Positions 43,847 through 54,016 of a stretch of 64,000 nt of DNA are shown one piece after another. Made by a program: the position numbers and the translations under genes. Under the pieces are notes generated by a model. That model was not told the origin of the DNA and did no database searches. It saw nothing but the letters and a program-made list of their open reading frames with translations. The stretch spans positions 3,334,155 to 3,398,154 of the forward strand of contig NZ_LT599032.1 of NCBI RefSeq assembly GCF_900079725.1, in the 5' to 3' direction. Source of the DNA: an uncultured Dysgonomonas sp. (lineage in GTDB: Bacteria > Bacteroidota > Bacteroidia > Bacteroidales > Dysgonomonadaceae). Every line of letters starts with the position of its first letter. The first letter of the stretch is position 1.

Positions 43847-44864
43847 GGAAAGGTTACAACTATATAATATTGCTTTTGAACTGACTGATAAATGCAACCT
43901 TGCTTGCCGTTATTGTTACAATATATGGAAGATACCCGGTGCGGAACATCAATCATTCAATTCGTACAATAATGCAATCAAAACCCTGAAACAAGTTTTT
44001 TCGCAAGCGGACATTCTTAATATTACTCTTACAGGGGGAGAACCTTTTGTCGCTCAACGTATCAAAGAAATTGCTCTTTTTTGCCGAATGGAAGGTAAAA
44101 CGGTCACAGTTATCAGTAATGGGTACAAAGGCACGGCAGATGACTATAAGGATATGATAGCTATGGGAATTACCCTGTTTGAGTTTCCAATACATTCAGC
44201 CGACGAAACTGTACATGATTATATTACACAGGTACACGGAAGTTGGAAGAAATCTATTAACTCTATTCGGACGGTACAAGGTATAGGTGGTTATCCGGTT
44301 CCTGTAATAGTATTGACAAAATATAATATAGAAGTTTTATCTGGCGCCTTGGACTTTATATCCGATTTAGGTTTAAGACGGATTATGATGAACAGGTACA
44401 ATATCGGAGGATGCGGAGTTGCTAATCCGGCATCTGTTTCGGCTAATCATAATCAATTGAAAAAAGCATTTACAATAGCTAATGCTAAAGCCGAGGAATT
44501 GGGCTTGGTTATTTCTTCCAATGTGTGTTCTCCCGACTGCCTGATTGATCCAAAGATATATCCTAATATCATGTTTGGTCATTGTTCCGATAATGTATTG
44601 CAAAAGCCTATAACAATGGATATTAATGGGAATGTTCGCTTGTGTAATCATTCTTCTGTAGTGGCTGGAAATATATACAAACAAGATTTACGAGAAATCC
44701 TATATTCTCCATATGCCAATTCATGGAATGAGATAATTCCTGAATATTGTAGTAAATGTGACAAATGGAATACTTGTCGTGGTGGCTGTCGGGCTGCTTC
44801 TGAGCAATGTGGATTGGGTTTGGAGCATGTAGATCCTATATTGACAAGCGAGGAATTAATTTGA
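43836..44864 (+). CDS. Radical SAM/SPASM domain protein
   Basis: A 342-residue enzyme. The Fe4S4 cluster motif C-x3-C-x2-C is Cys20, Cys24 and Cys27 in TDKCNLACRYCYNIW, followed by TLTGGEPF as the SAM-binding region. The C-terminus is a SPASM domain with clustered cysteines (YCSKCDKWNTCRGGC and an earlier LCNHSS) for extra Fe-S clusters, as in peptide- and protein-modifying enzymes. The N-terminus is too short for a RiPP recognition element. It overlaps the upstream TonB-C-like gene, so that protein or its paralogue is the likely substrate. The modification chemistry is unknown. Confidence 0.9.
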   Translation: MKNKERLQLYNIAFELTDKCNLACRYCYNIWKIPGAEHQSFNSYNNAIKTLKQVFSQADILNITLTGGEPFVAQRIKEIALFCRMEGKTVTVISNGYKGTADDYKDMIAMGITLFEFPIHSADETVHDYITQVHGSWKKSINSIRTVQGIGGYPVPVIVLTKYNIEVLSGALDFISDLGLRRIMMNRYNIGGCGVANPASVSANHNQLKKAFTIANAKAEELGLVISSNVCSPDCLIDPKIYPNIMFGHCSDNVLQKPITMDINGNVRLCNHSSVVAGNIYKQDLREILYSPYANSWNEIIPEYCSKCDKWNTCRGGCRAASEQCGLGLEHVDPILTSEELI

Positions 44865-44943
44865 TTTAATCAATCAGGATTAACTTATGCTATTCTATTA
44901 ATTGAGAACCCTTATCTGTTTAATCAAGATGTATATAAAGAAA

Positions 44944-44969
44944 AAAAGAGACCGGGCCCGGTCTCTTTT
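44944..44969. terminator. Perfect 26-bp palindrome, bidirectional terminator
   Basis: A fully palindromic sequence centred on ACCGGGCCCGGT with A and T runs on the outside lies between the rSAM stop (44864) and the lipoprotein gene that ends at 45083. It can end both convergent transcripts. Confidence 0.88.
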
Positions 44970-45082
44970 AGGGTTGATGCATCACTGCATTAAAAAGTGT
45001 TTGTATGAATTGGATGCAACATTATAAGGAGTGTATCCTGTCCCCTATTTCTTTTAATTGTTTTCAACAATCTTTACTCTAT

Positions 45083-46021
45083 TTATGGTGCTATTGAAAA
45101 TACGCAATAACCCCATCCTCCATAGCCTGGCATATACGGCCTGACAGAAAACTTTATTGTATTGTTACAAGTGGATATAGAGGTGTCTTTAGCATCGCAC
45201 CAAAAAATTTCGTGTGTAGGATCATACATGTCTCCTGTTCCCTGGTTTGGAATGTACAGTGAAAAATCTTCTGTATTTATCCATATCACTATAGATGTAA
45301 TAGCTTCTGGTGCCCATACATTAGGAGATATAGGATCCATTTTGATGCCATATAATTTACTTGGATCTATATCCGACGGAACTGTAGACGGAACCTCGGC
45401 ATGGTGCGAGAGTACTACATCATAAACGTCGTTACCCAAGCCGGTCTCTGTACATTGGAAAGTTCCAATAAAGTCTTCCGGAACGAAAGGACACATTACC
45501 GAATATTGTACGCGATTTGATAAGCTTCGTCCCTCAATTTGCCAACCCAAAAATGCTTGGTTGTTGAAAACTTTTGTATATGGATCCCATCCCGGAATTA
45601 CTTCCCCGCTTTTTAATACAACATTCACAGTAAAATTCAATGTTTCGCCAAGTGCAGGGGCTGTTTTTCCAAATTTACTATATACATCAGCTATATTAAT
45701 GGTTTGCGTAGACGGAAAACTTGTAATATTGTCTACTACTACTTGAGCCGTTGTTGTAGTACCATTATTGAGCACTGCTAATAACTGGGCGTGATCCATC
45801 ATTGAATAATCGCCTTGCTGAGTAGGAATAGTCAGTTTTATCTGATAGTCTCCGGTAGTCACTCCTTCAGAAAGAACACCATCTGTTCCTGGAACCCTCT
45901 TAACATCAATGACAACACTCCTTTTTACTTCATCTATTGGAAAGGGAAGATCCTTGTCGCAACTTGCAAAAGCAATACTTAATGTGATGGTTGTCAGGAT
46001 ATATAAATATATTTTTTTCAT
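45083..46021 (-). CDS. Lipoprotein of the SusCD locus
   Basis: A 312-residue lipoprotein. SIAFASCDKDLPFP places the lipobox Cys near residue 20. The mature part is beta-rich, with no catalytic motif, but with a C-terminal cluster of aromatic and Cys residues. It follows susD by 39 bp on the same strand and is third in the operon. In such loci the third gene often encodes a surface glycan- or ligand-binding lipoprotein; that role is inferred only from position. The nearest known families are DUF-type SusE/F-like lipoproteins, without a clear match. Confidence 0.72.
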   Translation of the reverse strand: MKKIYLYILTTITLSIAFASCDKDLPFPIDEVKRSVVIDVKRVPGTDGVLSEGVTTGDYQIKLTIPTQQGDYSMMDHAQLLAVLNNGTTTTAQVVVDNITSFPSTQTINIADVYSKFGKTAPALGETLNFTVNVVLKSGEVIPGWDPYTKVFNNQAFLGWQIEGRSLSNRVQYSVMCPFVPEDFIGTFQCTETGLGNDVYDVVLSHHAEVPSTVPSDIDPSKLYGIKMDPISPNVWAPEAITSIVIWINTEDFSLYIPNQGTGDMYDPTHEIFWCDAKDTSISTCNNTIKFSVRPYMPGYGGWGYCVFSIAP

Positions 46022-46060
46022 ATTTCTTTTAACTTTAAATTATCTGTCAATCAGTCTGTT

Positions 46061-47722
46061 TTATTTATCCCAGAATATAAATTTCACTGACACGTCCGTT
46101 TTTTGATCCATATTCGGATTAAGGTCTATTTCGGTAGTGGCAGGATAATATAGGGATCTAGGAAAAGATGCAATCGGAGAAATAGGCACTCTCGCAGGTG
46201 AAAGTGCAGTAACAGTAGGGTTTACACCAAATCCCGGATCTGTTGTATTAGCAGGATTAAATAATACCGGATAGCCTGTTCTGCGATAGTCTGTATAGGC
46301 ATCTTCGGGAGAGAAGAAGTTTCCAATCCACTTTTGAGTCAGGATAATCTCTAATTTTCCTGCTTCCGATGCCGCATCGTATTTTCCAAGCACCGCTGTT
46401 GTAAAAGTATTTCTGTCAGCCGTCGCTATTGTAGTAACTTTGCCTTCTTCTGCTACTGTATTTACATGTGCTATTGAGGCATCTATCCCTTCTTTAAGCA
46501 AGTTTTTCGCGTCACCACTTATTTCACCGGTAAGAGCCAACTCTGCCATCATAAACTTAAACGAATGGAAAGTAATAAATTTGAGAGGAGCTACCCCATT
46601 ACCAGTATCTGCTGAAACAGCACCACCATTGCCATCATCGTATTTTCCTCCACAAACATAGATACCCACTTTACTCATTGAGCTCGATTGGTCTCCCGCA
46701 TTATTGGACCCATTGTCTGCGAAAAAGATAGACAAGAAATTACCTTCACGATAAGAGTGATTACTTTGTGAAGCTTGACCTGTCTTCAACTGATTATAGA
46801 AATAATACGGAACCCTAGGGTCTGTTATTCCAGCAAATGGGTTTTTAGTATTGTTATAGGTCAGGCCTTTCATAATTTCATAGAAAAATGGGCTGATATA
46901 ATGAGTCGTACTCTTGTTGGCATATTCCGCAACAAAAGCAGGGTGGCGTTCATCCGGACTGGTCTTTGCTGTATACCAGAACTCGAAATCTTCTCCGGAT
47001 TTAATAAAGTTATTTGCTGTAATCAGGTCTGATAATCTTTTTTGCCAATCAGTAATATCAGATTTTGCTTTGCGCGTCTGCAAGAGCAATTTCAGTTTAA
47101 TCGTATTGTTCAAGCGAATCCATTTATCTTTATCTCCACCATAGAAAAAATCGTCAGTTCCGGGTTTTAAGAGATTTGCGGCGTCTTTATTCCCCAGATC
47201 AGCTACGCCTGCTTCCAGTAGGTCAAACGCTGCATTATAAATAGACGAACTTTTGTCTGCTTTAGGTGCTTTTATATCAGGATTATTGAATTCTGTATAA
47301 GGAATATCTCCCCAAAGGTCTACCATCATCGAAAGAGTATATGCTTTTAGAGTTTTTGCGATACCAGCATAAATTAGATTTCCATCCGGTTCTGCATTTT
47401 TAATAATGGCGTCGAAATCGGTAAGCGAATAAATATAGAAATAATTCCATGAGTTGTAGATATTATTCGCAGTGGTGGTCATACCATAATTTTGTACTTC
47501 ACGCGATACCAGATGGTGTGTATATGAAGATAAATTATTTCCAAGGAAGTTACCCTGCCCGAGTGCATAAGTCATATATCTTTCACTACCAGACAATAAT
47601 TTGGAAAGTTCAGCAACAGTCGGGCTATTAGGGTTATCATTGACATCCAGCCAGTCTTTCGTACATGATGTAACAGAAAGAAGAGTGAATATAATAAATA
47701 AGAATTTTATTCTAGTTTTCAT
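46061..47722 (-). CDS. SusD/RagB-like outer-membrane lipoprotein
   Basis: A 553-residue SusD-family ligand-binding lipoprotein at the cell surface. The lipobox LLSVTSC ends at residue 20. DWLDVNDNPNSPT, the TPR-rich helices (LKAYTLSMMVDLWGDIPYTE) and the late EIILTQKWIGNFF with AYTDYRRTGYP match the SusD_2-type (nutrient-binding) subfamily. It caps the SusC barrel encoded just upstream (12-bp gap). The ligand cannot be read. Confidence 0.92.
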   Translation of the reverse strand: MKTRIKFLFIIFTLLSVTSCTKDWLDVNDNPNSPTVAELSKLLSGSERYMTYALGQGNFLGNNLSSYTHHLVSREVQNYGMTTTANNIYNSWNYFYIYSLTDFDAIIKNAEPDGNLIYAGIAKTLKAYTLSMMVDLWGDIPYTEFNNPDIKAPKADKSSSIYNAAFDLLEAGVADLGNKDAANLLKPGTDDFFYGGDKDKWIRLNNTIKLKLLLQTRKAKSDITDWQKRLSDLITANNFIKSGEDFEFWYTAKTSPDERHPAFVAEYANKSTTHYISPFFYEIMKGLTYNNTKNPFAGITDPRVPYYFYNQLKTGQASQSNHSYREGNFLSIFFADNGSNNAGDQSSSMSKVGIYVCGGKYDDGNGGAVSADTGNGVAPLKFITFHSFKFMMAELALTGEISGDAKNLLKEGIDASIAHVNTVAEEGKVTTIATADRNTFTTAVLGKYDAASEAGKLEIILTQKWIGNFFSPEDAYTDYRRTGYPVLFNPANTTDPGFGVNPTVTALSPARVPISPIASFPRSLYYPATTEIDLNPNMDQKTDVSVKFIFWDK

Positions 47723-47734
47723 TTTTCTATATTT

Positions 47735-50700
47735 TTAGAATGTTAATTTAAGATTCAATCCTATTCTGCGTGTAGTAGGAGCTGTCTCTTTATCAATCCC
47801 TTGTACATTGCCGGCACCAAAGGAGTTCGATCCCGGATCGTAGTTTAGATGTTTCGGGAATCCCGGAGCATAGTGCCATAAGTTTCTCGCAAGTATGGAT
47901 AGGCTTGCAGAACCAATGAATGTTTTCTTCAACCAAGCTTTAGGTATATCATAGCCAAGAGAAATTTCGCTTAGATGGAATACTGTAGCATCGAAAGTCT
48001 GGAACTCCTGTACACCATTCATTGCTAGGGTAGGATTGGTGCTGTTCGATGCAAACCATAGATCGTTTTCGCTTATTTGTATGGTATTTTGTATTTTATT
48101 ACCATTGGCATCCAGTATCGGTTTTTGTGTATTCGGATCAGCTAAAATACCTGGCAGAATGCGGGTCCCTAAACGATCTTCATTATATTTAGTTACCCCA
48201 CGTCCCAGCATATCCGAAGCCGGACCGGATACAATAACACCGCCAACACTCATGTCGAACATAAAGCTAAATGTAACACCTTTATATGACAGGGTATTTG
48301 TTATGGCAGATTTGAAATCAGGGTAAGGATTACCTAATTCTCCTAATTCAGGATCAACCATATAGGCTCCGGTAGACGGATTTACCAATGGATTTCCATC
48401 CTCATCACGAGCTATTTTAGTTCCGCGGAGAATTCCATAAGGAGAACCCGGCTGCATAGTAGGTTGTGGCTCGCTGGTAGATCCGGTTGATAATGTGATG
48501 CGTTCAACACCATTCGTTAATGAAACAACTTTACTCTTATTCTGGGTAAATGTAGCGAAGATATCCCACCTAAAAGAGTTTCGTAGCTCGATTGGAGTAG
48601 CGGATAGTCCAATTTCAACACCTTTATTGCTTATCTTACCAAAGTTTGTATAGTAACTGCTCGACCCGGTAGAACGAGGTAGACTTATCGGAGCAATCAT
48701 GTCTTTGATAGACCTGTTATACCATGCGAAATCAATTCCTATGCGGTCTCCAAAGAACTTCAATTCAGTACCAATTTCGAATTCCGACGTAAATTCCGGT
48801 TTTAACTCCGGATCGTAACTGGACGTTGGATATAACATAATTGGACGTTTGTCAAACGGATCATCTTTCAGATATGTTCCGTTTTTGTAGTAAGGAGAAG
48901 CATCATTACCTACCTGTCCCCAACCAAGGCGCAGTTTACCAAAACTCAATACATCCGGTTTGATATTGAAAGCTTCTGTAAATATAAAAGATCCTGTGAA
49001 AGCCGGATAATAGTAACTGTTGTTGTCTTTAGGTAAAGTAGAGGAGTGGTCGTTACGCAATGTTGCGTTCAGATAAAGGTAATTCTTATAACCAAACGTC
49101 ACATCGGCAAATATAGCCCATAACCGTCTTCTGGTATAATACTCTGACGCTGTCTGAGTCAATGTGTTGTCAACGTTATAAATTCCCTTATATATCATCT
49201 CTGTACCGTCTTGTGTGGCTTCATTAATAGTACGTTGATTCACATTGTGTCCTACAGAGGCTTTTAGGTTATAATCAGGCCCGAAATCTTTATTGAAAGA
49301 AAGGACAAAAATAGATTCCAGTTCTTGGACTTTATATGTATTGTCTAATATATATCCTTTTCCGGACTTTGCTGCAGAACCAATGTTTATAACTTCTTTC
49401 CGGTCCATTCCGTATTGATTCCATCCGAATGTGTAATCAAACGACAACCATTTAGTGAAATCGTAACCGGTATTTAAACTTGTTACAACACGGTCGGTAA
49501 CAGTATTTATCGTATTGTTCTTCCATGACCATATTGGATTGTCGACTCCACTTAGCGGGAACAAATTGGCTCCGGCTGGTGTCTCATATGGTATTGCACT
49601 GGAAGTGTCAAAGTTGCGGGGTAGAATCAGGGTACGGGCGAATGAACTTGCAGACCCCGTATAACTACCTGCTCCAAAAAATGGTCCGTCCTGAATGGTC
49701 CGGCTATATGATAAAGTTCCTCCTACGCGGATGCCATTATCAAGTTTTTGATTTCCACCTACGCTGAAAGAATTACGTTCAAATTCAGAATTAGGGATGT
49801 AACCTTCCTGATCTGTGCGGGATATAGTCAGATTGAAATTTCCTTTATCATTATAGCTCACAATATTCGCAGACAGATCCAATAGTCCACCTGTGCGGAA
49901 TAGGTTCTTTACGTTATTAGGATAAGCTTTATACTCTTGAGTTGTTGCCATATCCGGATAGGCCGCAAGATAGTTGCTCCACGTTGGGATTGTAGCCAGA
50001 TCGGAGAAAGCTGGTCCCCACGAACCATTTGCATTAGAATATACAAAGTTTGATCCCGGACCATATGTGTTTTGATAATCAGGTAAAGACGCAACGTTCT
50101 CCCATGCATATGATGATGTCAAAGTTACTTCAAGACCTTTTTGAGATGCACGCTTTCTTTTGGCACCCGATTTAGTTGTGATCAATATAACTCCGTTTGC
50201 TGCGCGTGAACCGTATAATGCTGCAGATGCTGCACCTTTGAGTACGCTCATGCTCTCAATATCATTAGGGTCTAATGTAGAAATTCCTGAACCATAAGCA
50301 CCACCAGAGGTAAGTCTGCTACCGGTGGTAACTTCCGGGTTGCTATAAGGAATACCGTCTACTACATATAATGGATCATTATCCCCATAAATAGAAGAAT
50401 TACCGCGAACAGATACTTTTGTCGCACTACCGGCAACAGATGATGACGAGCTTACTTGCACCCCTGGGATCTTTCCGTTTAACGAACGGAACAAATCCGG
50501 TTCAGCTTTTTGTACAGCATTGCTCGGATCTACCTTGGCTACTGCATAGCCCAAGGCTTTATCTGAACGACTGATACCCATTGCCGTTACAACAACTTCG
50601 TCTAATATGTTTTCATCACTTTGCAGTACTACTTTCATGTCCTGAACGGGTCTGCTTTCCATCGTTTTCATTCCGATCAATGAAAATACCAGTATATTAT

Positions 50701-50902
50701 TCCCTTCAGGCACATTGATGGAAAACTTACCATCCAGATCAGTTATTGTACCGATAGTAGTCCCTTTTACTACAACTGAAGCACTAATAACGGGTTCTCC
50801 ATTACTGTCTATTACAGTACCGGAAATCCTCGTTGTTTGTGCTACTGTAAATCCGACGCTTAGCAATAAGCAGGATAAAATTAACACCACTCTTTTCTTC
50901 AT
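47735..50902 (-). CDS. SusC/RagA TonB-linked outer-membrane protein
   Basis: A 1055-residue outer-membrane transporter. The signal peptide ends near residue 21, then a carboxypeptidase-regulatory-like domain (ISGTVIDSNGEPVISASVVVKG) is followed by the plug (DEVVVTAMG, DPLYVVDGIPYSNP, DPNDIESMSVLKGAASAALYG) and a 22-strand barrel ending in a phenylalanine (LKLTF). It forms a complex with the SusD-like protein to import oligosaccharides or other large nutrients with TonB energy. No sigma/anti-sigma or hybrid two-component gene is next to the locus, so regulation must come from elsewhere. Confidence 0.95.
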   Translation of the reverse strand: MKKRVVLILSCLLLSVGFTVAQTTRISGTVIDSNGEPVISASVVVKGTTIGTITDLDGKFSINVPEGNNILVFSLIGMKTMESRPVQDMKVVLQSDENILDEVVVTAMGISRSDKALGYAVAKVDPSNAVQKAEPDLFRSLNGKIPGVQVSSSSSVAGSATKVSVRGNSSIYGDNDPLYVVDGIPYSNPEVTTGSRLTSGGAYGSGISTLDPNDIESMSVLKGAASAALYGSRAANGVILITTKSGAKRKRASQKGLEVTLTSSYAWENVASLPDYQNTYGPGSNFVYSNANGSWGPAFSDLATIPTWSNYLAAYPDMATTQEYKAYPNNVKNLFRTGGLLDLSANIVSYNDKGNFNLTISRTDQEGYIPNSEFERNSFSVGGNQKLDNGIRVGGTLSYSRTIQDGPFFGAGSYTGSASSFARTLILPRNFDTSSAIPYETPAGANLFPLSGVDNPIWSWKNNTINTVTDRVVTSLNTGYDFTKWLSFDYTFGWNQYGMDRKEVINIGSAAKSGKGYILDNTYKVQELESIFVLSFNKDFGPDYNLKASVGHNVNQRTINEATQDGTEMIYKGIYNVDNTLTQTASEYYTRRRLWAIFADVTFGYKNYLYLNATLRNDHSSTLPKDNNSYYYPAFTGSFIFTEAFNIKPDVLSFGKLRLGWGQVGNDASPYYKNGTYLKDDPFDKRPIMLYPTSSYDPELKPEFTSEFEIGTELKFFGDRIGIDFAWYNRSIKDMIAPISLPRSTGSSSYYTNFGKISNKGVEIGLSATPIELRNSFRWDIFATFTQNKSKVVSLTNGVERITLSTGSTSEPQPTMQPGSPYGILRGTKIARDEDGNPLVNPSTGAYMVDPELGELGNPYPDFKSAITNTLSYKGVTFSFMFDMSVGGVIVSGPASDMLGRGVTKYNEDRLGTRILPGILADPNTQKPILDANGNKIQNTIQISENDLWFASNSTNPTLAMNGVQEFQTFDATVFHLSEISLGYDIPKAWLKKTFIGSASLSILARNLWHYAPGFPKHLNYDPGSNSFGAGNVQGIDKETAPTTRRIGLNLKLTF

Positions 50903-51002
50903 AATAATTGTAATTAATAGCTAAATATTGTTTTTTATATCAACTCGACATTATAATTTGAGAATATTTCTTTAGCCCGATTCATTCGCTAGTGCAAACG
51001 CA

Positions 51003-51052
51003 AAAAAACCTTCATTAAGGGAACATATGCGTTCCCTTAATGAAGGTTTTTT
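51003..51052. terminator. Perfect 22-bp stem hairpin upstream of susC
   Basis: Positions 51003-51024 and 51031-51052 form a perfect 22-bp inverted repeat with a 6-nt loop and A/T ends. It lies between the (CT)31 tract and the susC start. A TGCGTTTG (-7-like) sequence follows on the minus strand at about 50995-51002, so the hairpin may insulate the susC promoter. Confidence 0.8.
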
Positions 51053-51132
51053 ATGATAAAATGATAGCCGAATAGTCTCTATTCTATCCGGTCTATTGTT
51101 TTTTTGCCTTTTTTTAGTTAATGTGCTTTTCT

Positions 51133-51196
<64 letters not shown>

Positions 51197-51590
51197 ATAA
51201 AATATGGCTAACCTCCAAATTTTCAACTGGAAGAATAAAGGATAAAGTTGATATTTTTTCGTTGATTTGGTTTCTTAGGGCCATATTAACTGATGGTTCA
51301 TCTTGATTTTATAATTTGAGAAGAGAGATTAAACACGGCTAATCATATAGTTAGTCTCTACTTCAGATAATTCTGCCTATGGTTTGATAGAGCAAAGATA
51401 TTAAAATATTTTAATGCGGGCGCAAAGAGGTGTTAATTTTTTACAATTTAAACGCTAAATGTGAAATTCAGATACAATAGAATTTCATATAGTCAGTTTC
51501 TATATAATTAAAAACTTATCATTAATCTTAACAGCCTGAATAGACTTTCCTATTTCAGAAATTCTAATCTAGCAGGTCTTTTTAGTCAGA

Positions 51591-52823
51591 TTATAAGCTC
51601 TTTAACGCTTTGAGGACAAAGATAGGATAAGTAGTAGAATGTGTACCTCCTTCAAAATAATGAGTGCTGACATTTACTCCTCTTTTTTGTAAACGGTCAT
51701 ATGCTAATTCTGTATTGAAAGTCGGTACCCATGTGTCTTTTGTTCCATGAACAAGGACTACGGTTCCTTTTGCTTCGAAGTCACTTACATCATTGTCAAC
51801 CAAAGCTTTTATAAAAGCTTCATCAGTTTTTTCAGTAATACCTTTCACAAAAGTAGGATTAAATGCTTTTGAAGGAGCTGATGGGATTTTCTGCGCCTGC
51901 ATGATCTTGTCTGTTTCGGCATATTTTTTTACAACAGGTTCCATCTCCGGTTGTACCAACTGGCTTAAGTTTCGGTTTATATTATATACTTTGTCATATG
52001 TAAGCAACACCCATAAATAGGATGCTGTGAAATTAGGCGAGTCGCCGGATGTTTGCTGGATTACATGGGTTGCTGTTTCTACTTTATCATAAGCTCCCGC
52101 TCCGGCAACAGTTACTATATCGGTAAAATTATCCGGATTTTCACTGAACGATTTCAGTGTCGACATTGTAGCAAAGCCGCCTTCGGAATAACCGAAAAGA
52201 AACAGCTTAGTAGGATTGATATGCAAAGACTTATCCTGTGCAAATGATGGGACAGCTTCGATTAGCTTCCGTGTGGCTTCTGCCAATGATGATCTTACTT
52301 CGTAATAATGCATGTCTTTTTCGTCTGCACCATAACCGAAATAGTCGGGAACTACTATAATATACCCATTTTCGTGGGTAGGAGGGATAAGGCTTAAAGC
52401 ATCTTTTAAAGTAGTGGCATCTTTAAATTTGTTAAAGGATGGGGCGTCCGACTCAGCAAACAGTGTTCCATGCTGGATAGAGACAATGCTTAATTGTTTA
52501 TCTCTCTCTTCGGCAGGTAAAACCGGATAGCCGATAAGCCCCGACAAAATCGTTGTTTCTCCGAACGGGTCTGTTGCCTCATATGTTACCTTTGTGAAAG
52601 TGATATCATATTTTATCTTTCGTAATTCATCTGTTAAAACAGAATCTGATACTTTCAGTCTGTTTTTTAGGTATTGTCTGTAATTTTCTCTGATAACATC
52701 AGCCTTTATTGTCCTTATTGTTTTCTCACTTTTTATCAGTGATGATTGGCTATTTATATTACAAGATATTATTAGTAATGATAAAAGAAAACAAGGAATG
52801 AGTCTGCTTATAAAGTTCTTCAT
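51591..52823 (-). CDS. Secreted alpha/beta-hydrolase lipoprotein (lipase-like)
   Basis: A 410-residue protein from the ATG at 52823. The frame opens at 52889 but that N-terminus is not signal-like. LLSLLIISCNINSQ gives a lipobox Cys near residue 20. FGYSEGGFATM holds the nucleophile Ser (GxSxG), VHGTKDTWVP the Asp, and EGGTHSTTYP the His. It resembles secretory lipase or cephalosporin-esterase-like hydrolases. It follows the porin gene on the same strand with an 11-bp gap, so the two probably form an operon. The substrate is unknown. Confidence 0.85.
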   Translation of the reverse strand: MKNFISRLIPCFLLSLLIISCNINSQSSLIKSEKTIRTIKADVIRENYRQYLKNRLKVSDSVLTDELRKIKYDITFTKVTYEATDPFGETTILSGLIGYPVLPAEERDKQLSIVSIQHGTLFAESDAPSFNKFKDATTLKDALSLIPPTHENGYIIVVPDYFGYGADEKDMHYYEVRSSLAEATRKLIEAVPSFAQDKSLHINPTKLFLFGYSEGGFATMSTLKSFSENPDNFTDIVTVAGAGAYDKVETATHVIQQTSGDSPNFTASYLWVLLTYDKVYNINRNLSQLVQPEMEPVVKKYAETDKIMQAQKIPSAPSKAFNPTFVKGITEKTDEAFIKALVDNDVSDFEAKGTVVLVHGTKDTWVPTFNTELAYDRLQKRGVNVSTHYFEGGTHSTTYPIFVLKALKSL

Positions 52824-52834
52824 CAGCGTATATT

Positions 52835-53983
52835 TTAGAATACAATTTGCATCTGTCCTAAAACAACATTCGAATTTGGAGCATTCCATTTAGATGAATA
52901 ATCGGAATAGGTATAGTTGAGTTGGAAACGACACGATTTGTAAAAGTAATAATTTATGCCTAGAGTATAATCCATCACTTCGTTATTAATCTCTTTATTC
53001 TGATTCAGATAATCAATTTTTGCGAATGCATTTAACTTTTCGGGTATAAAGTACCATAGTCCCACACCGTGGATACCCTCTTTGGCAATACCTCCATCAT
53101 TGGCTTTTATCCATTCGGCGCGTGCATATAACCTGTCGTTTTTATAATCTGAACTGATGATCCAACGGTTTCGCACATGGTCGTTTCTTTCACTATCTCC
53201 TGCCTTTATATACGTAGCTTCGCCAAAATATCCACCACCGCCTATACGGAATCCTTTTACAGGTTGCAACATAATATTAGCCGTAAGATCTTTCGAGTTG
53301 TTTGTTTCATTCGTAACGAGGCCTGTTCCTTGATATATACCGAGCCCGTATTCGAGAAAATCGTGAGTACCGGTATTGATAAGGCTGCCGGATGCTTTAA
53401 TACCCATGTCGCGTCCGATGTTATTTCTGTTGTTTTGTAATTTTAAAACATCGTCACCCATGCCCGAAAATGCTGAGACGGAACGCGTATTGGTGATTGA
53501 CTCCAGGGCAGTAAGAGAAAATTGATTCTCGAGAGAAAAAGGTGTTTTCATTTGTCCTACCCTAAGATTAAAACTGCTGGAAGGAGTCCAGTCGACATAA
53601 TATTCGGTGAGTGTAGGATTCACAAATTCCATCATTACAAAGTACTTGAGATCTTTGAAGATTTGCCCTTGCATATGCAGGAAAACGACTCTGGTACTCA
53701 GGTCGTGCTTTACTTTGTTTACATCACTATATTTATACATTAATAAGCCATATCCCCCGAACTGCATATATGGGGTATTAAAAGCCTGTCTTATTTTTTC
53801 TACGGATTGGGAAAACGAACTATTCTGTGTATTCTTATTTGATGATACCTGCAATGAATCGGCTTCATCTTGTGTGAGTATATTCTTCTCTACTAATTTT
53901 TTTAGAAGTTCACTGTTCGAATCTTGTGAGTAAGTCAAAGAGCATGCTGTAAATAAAGAGAGTACAAGTAGCAGTTTCTTCAT
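52835..53983 (-). CDS. Phosphate-selective-porin-like outer-membrane protein
   Basis: A 382-residue outer-membrane barrel of the OprP/OprO-like Bacteroidetes porin type. A signal peptide is followed by the short motif LLKKLVEKNILTQDEADSLQ, seen at the start of many such porins, then regular strands, including FKDLKYFVMMEFVNP and LRVGQMKTPFS. The C-terminus ends QMQIVF, with the terminal aromatic of BAM substrates. It may supply solutes for the hydrolase downstream, but specificity is not evident. Confidence 0.85.
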   Translation of the reverse strand: MKKLLLVLSLFTACSLTYSQDSNSELLKKLVEKNILTQDEADSLQVSSNKNTQNSSFSQSVEKIRQAFNTPYMQFGGYGLLMYKYSDVNKVKHDLSTRVVFLHMQGQIFKDLKYFVMMEFVNPTLTEYYVDWTPSSSFNLRVGQMKTPFSLENQFSLTALESITNTRSVSAFSGMGDDVLKLQNNRNNIGRDMGIKASGSLINTGTHDFLEYGLGIYQGTGLVTNETNNSKDLTANIMLQPVKGFRIGGGGYFGEATYIKAGDSERNDHVRNRWIISSDYKNDRLYARAEWIKANDGGIAKEGIHGVGLWYFIPEKLNAFAKIDYLNQNKEINNEVMDYTLGINYYFYKSCRFQLNYTYSDYSSKWNAPNSNVVLGQMQIVF

Positions 53984-54016
53984 AAAGTCTTTTGAATGGT
54001 TTATTGTTTATAAAAA

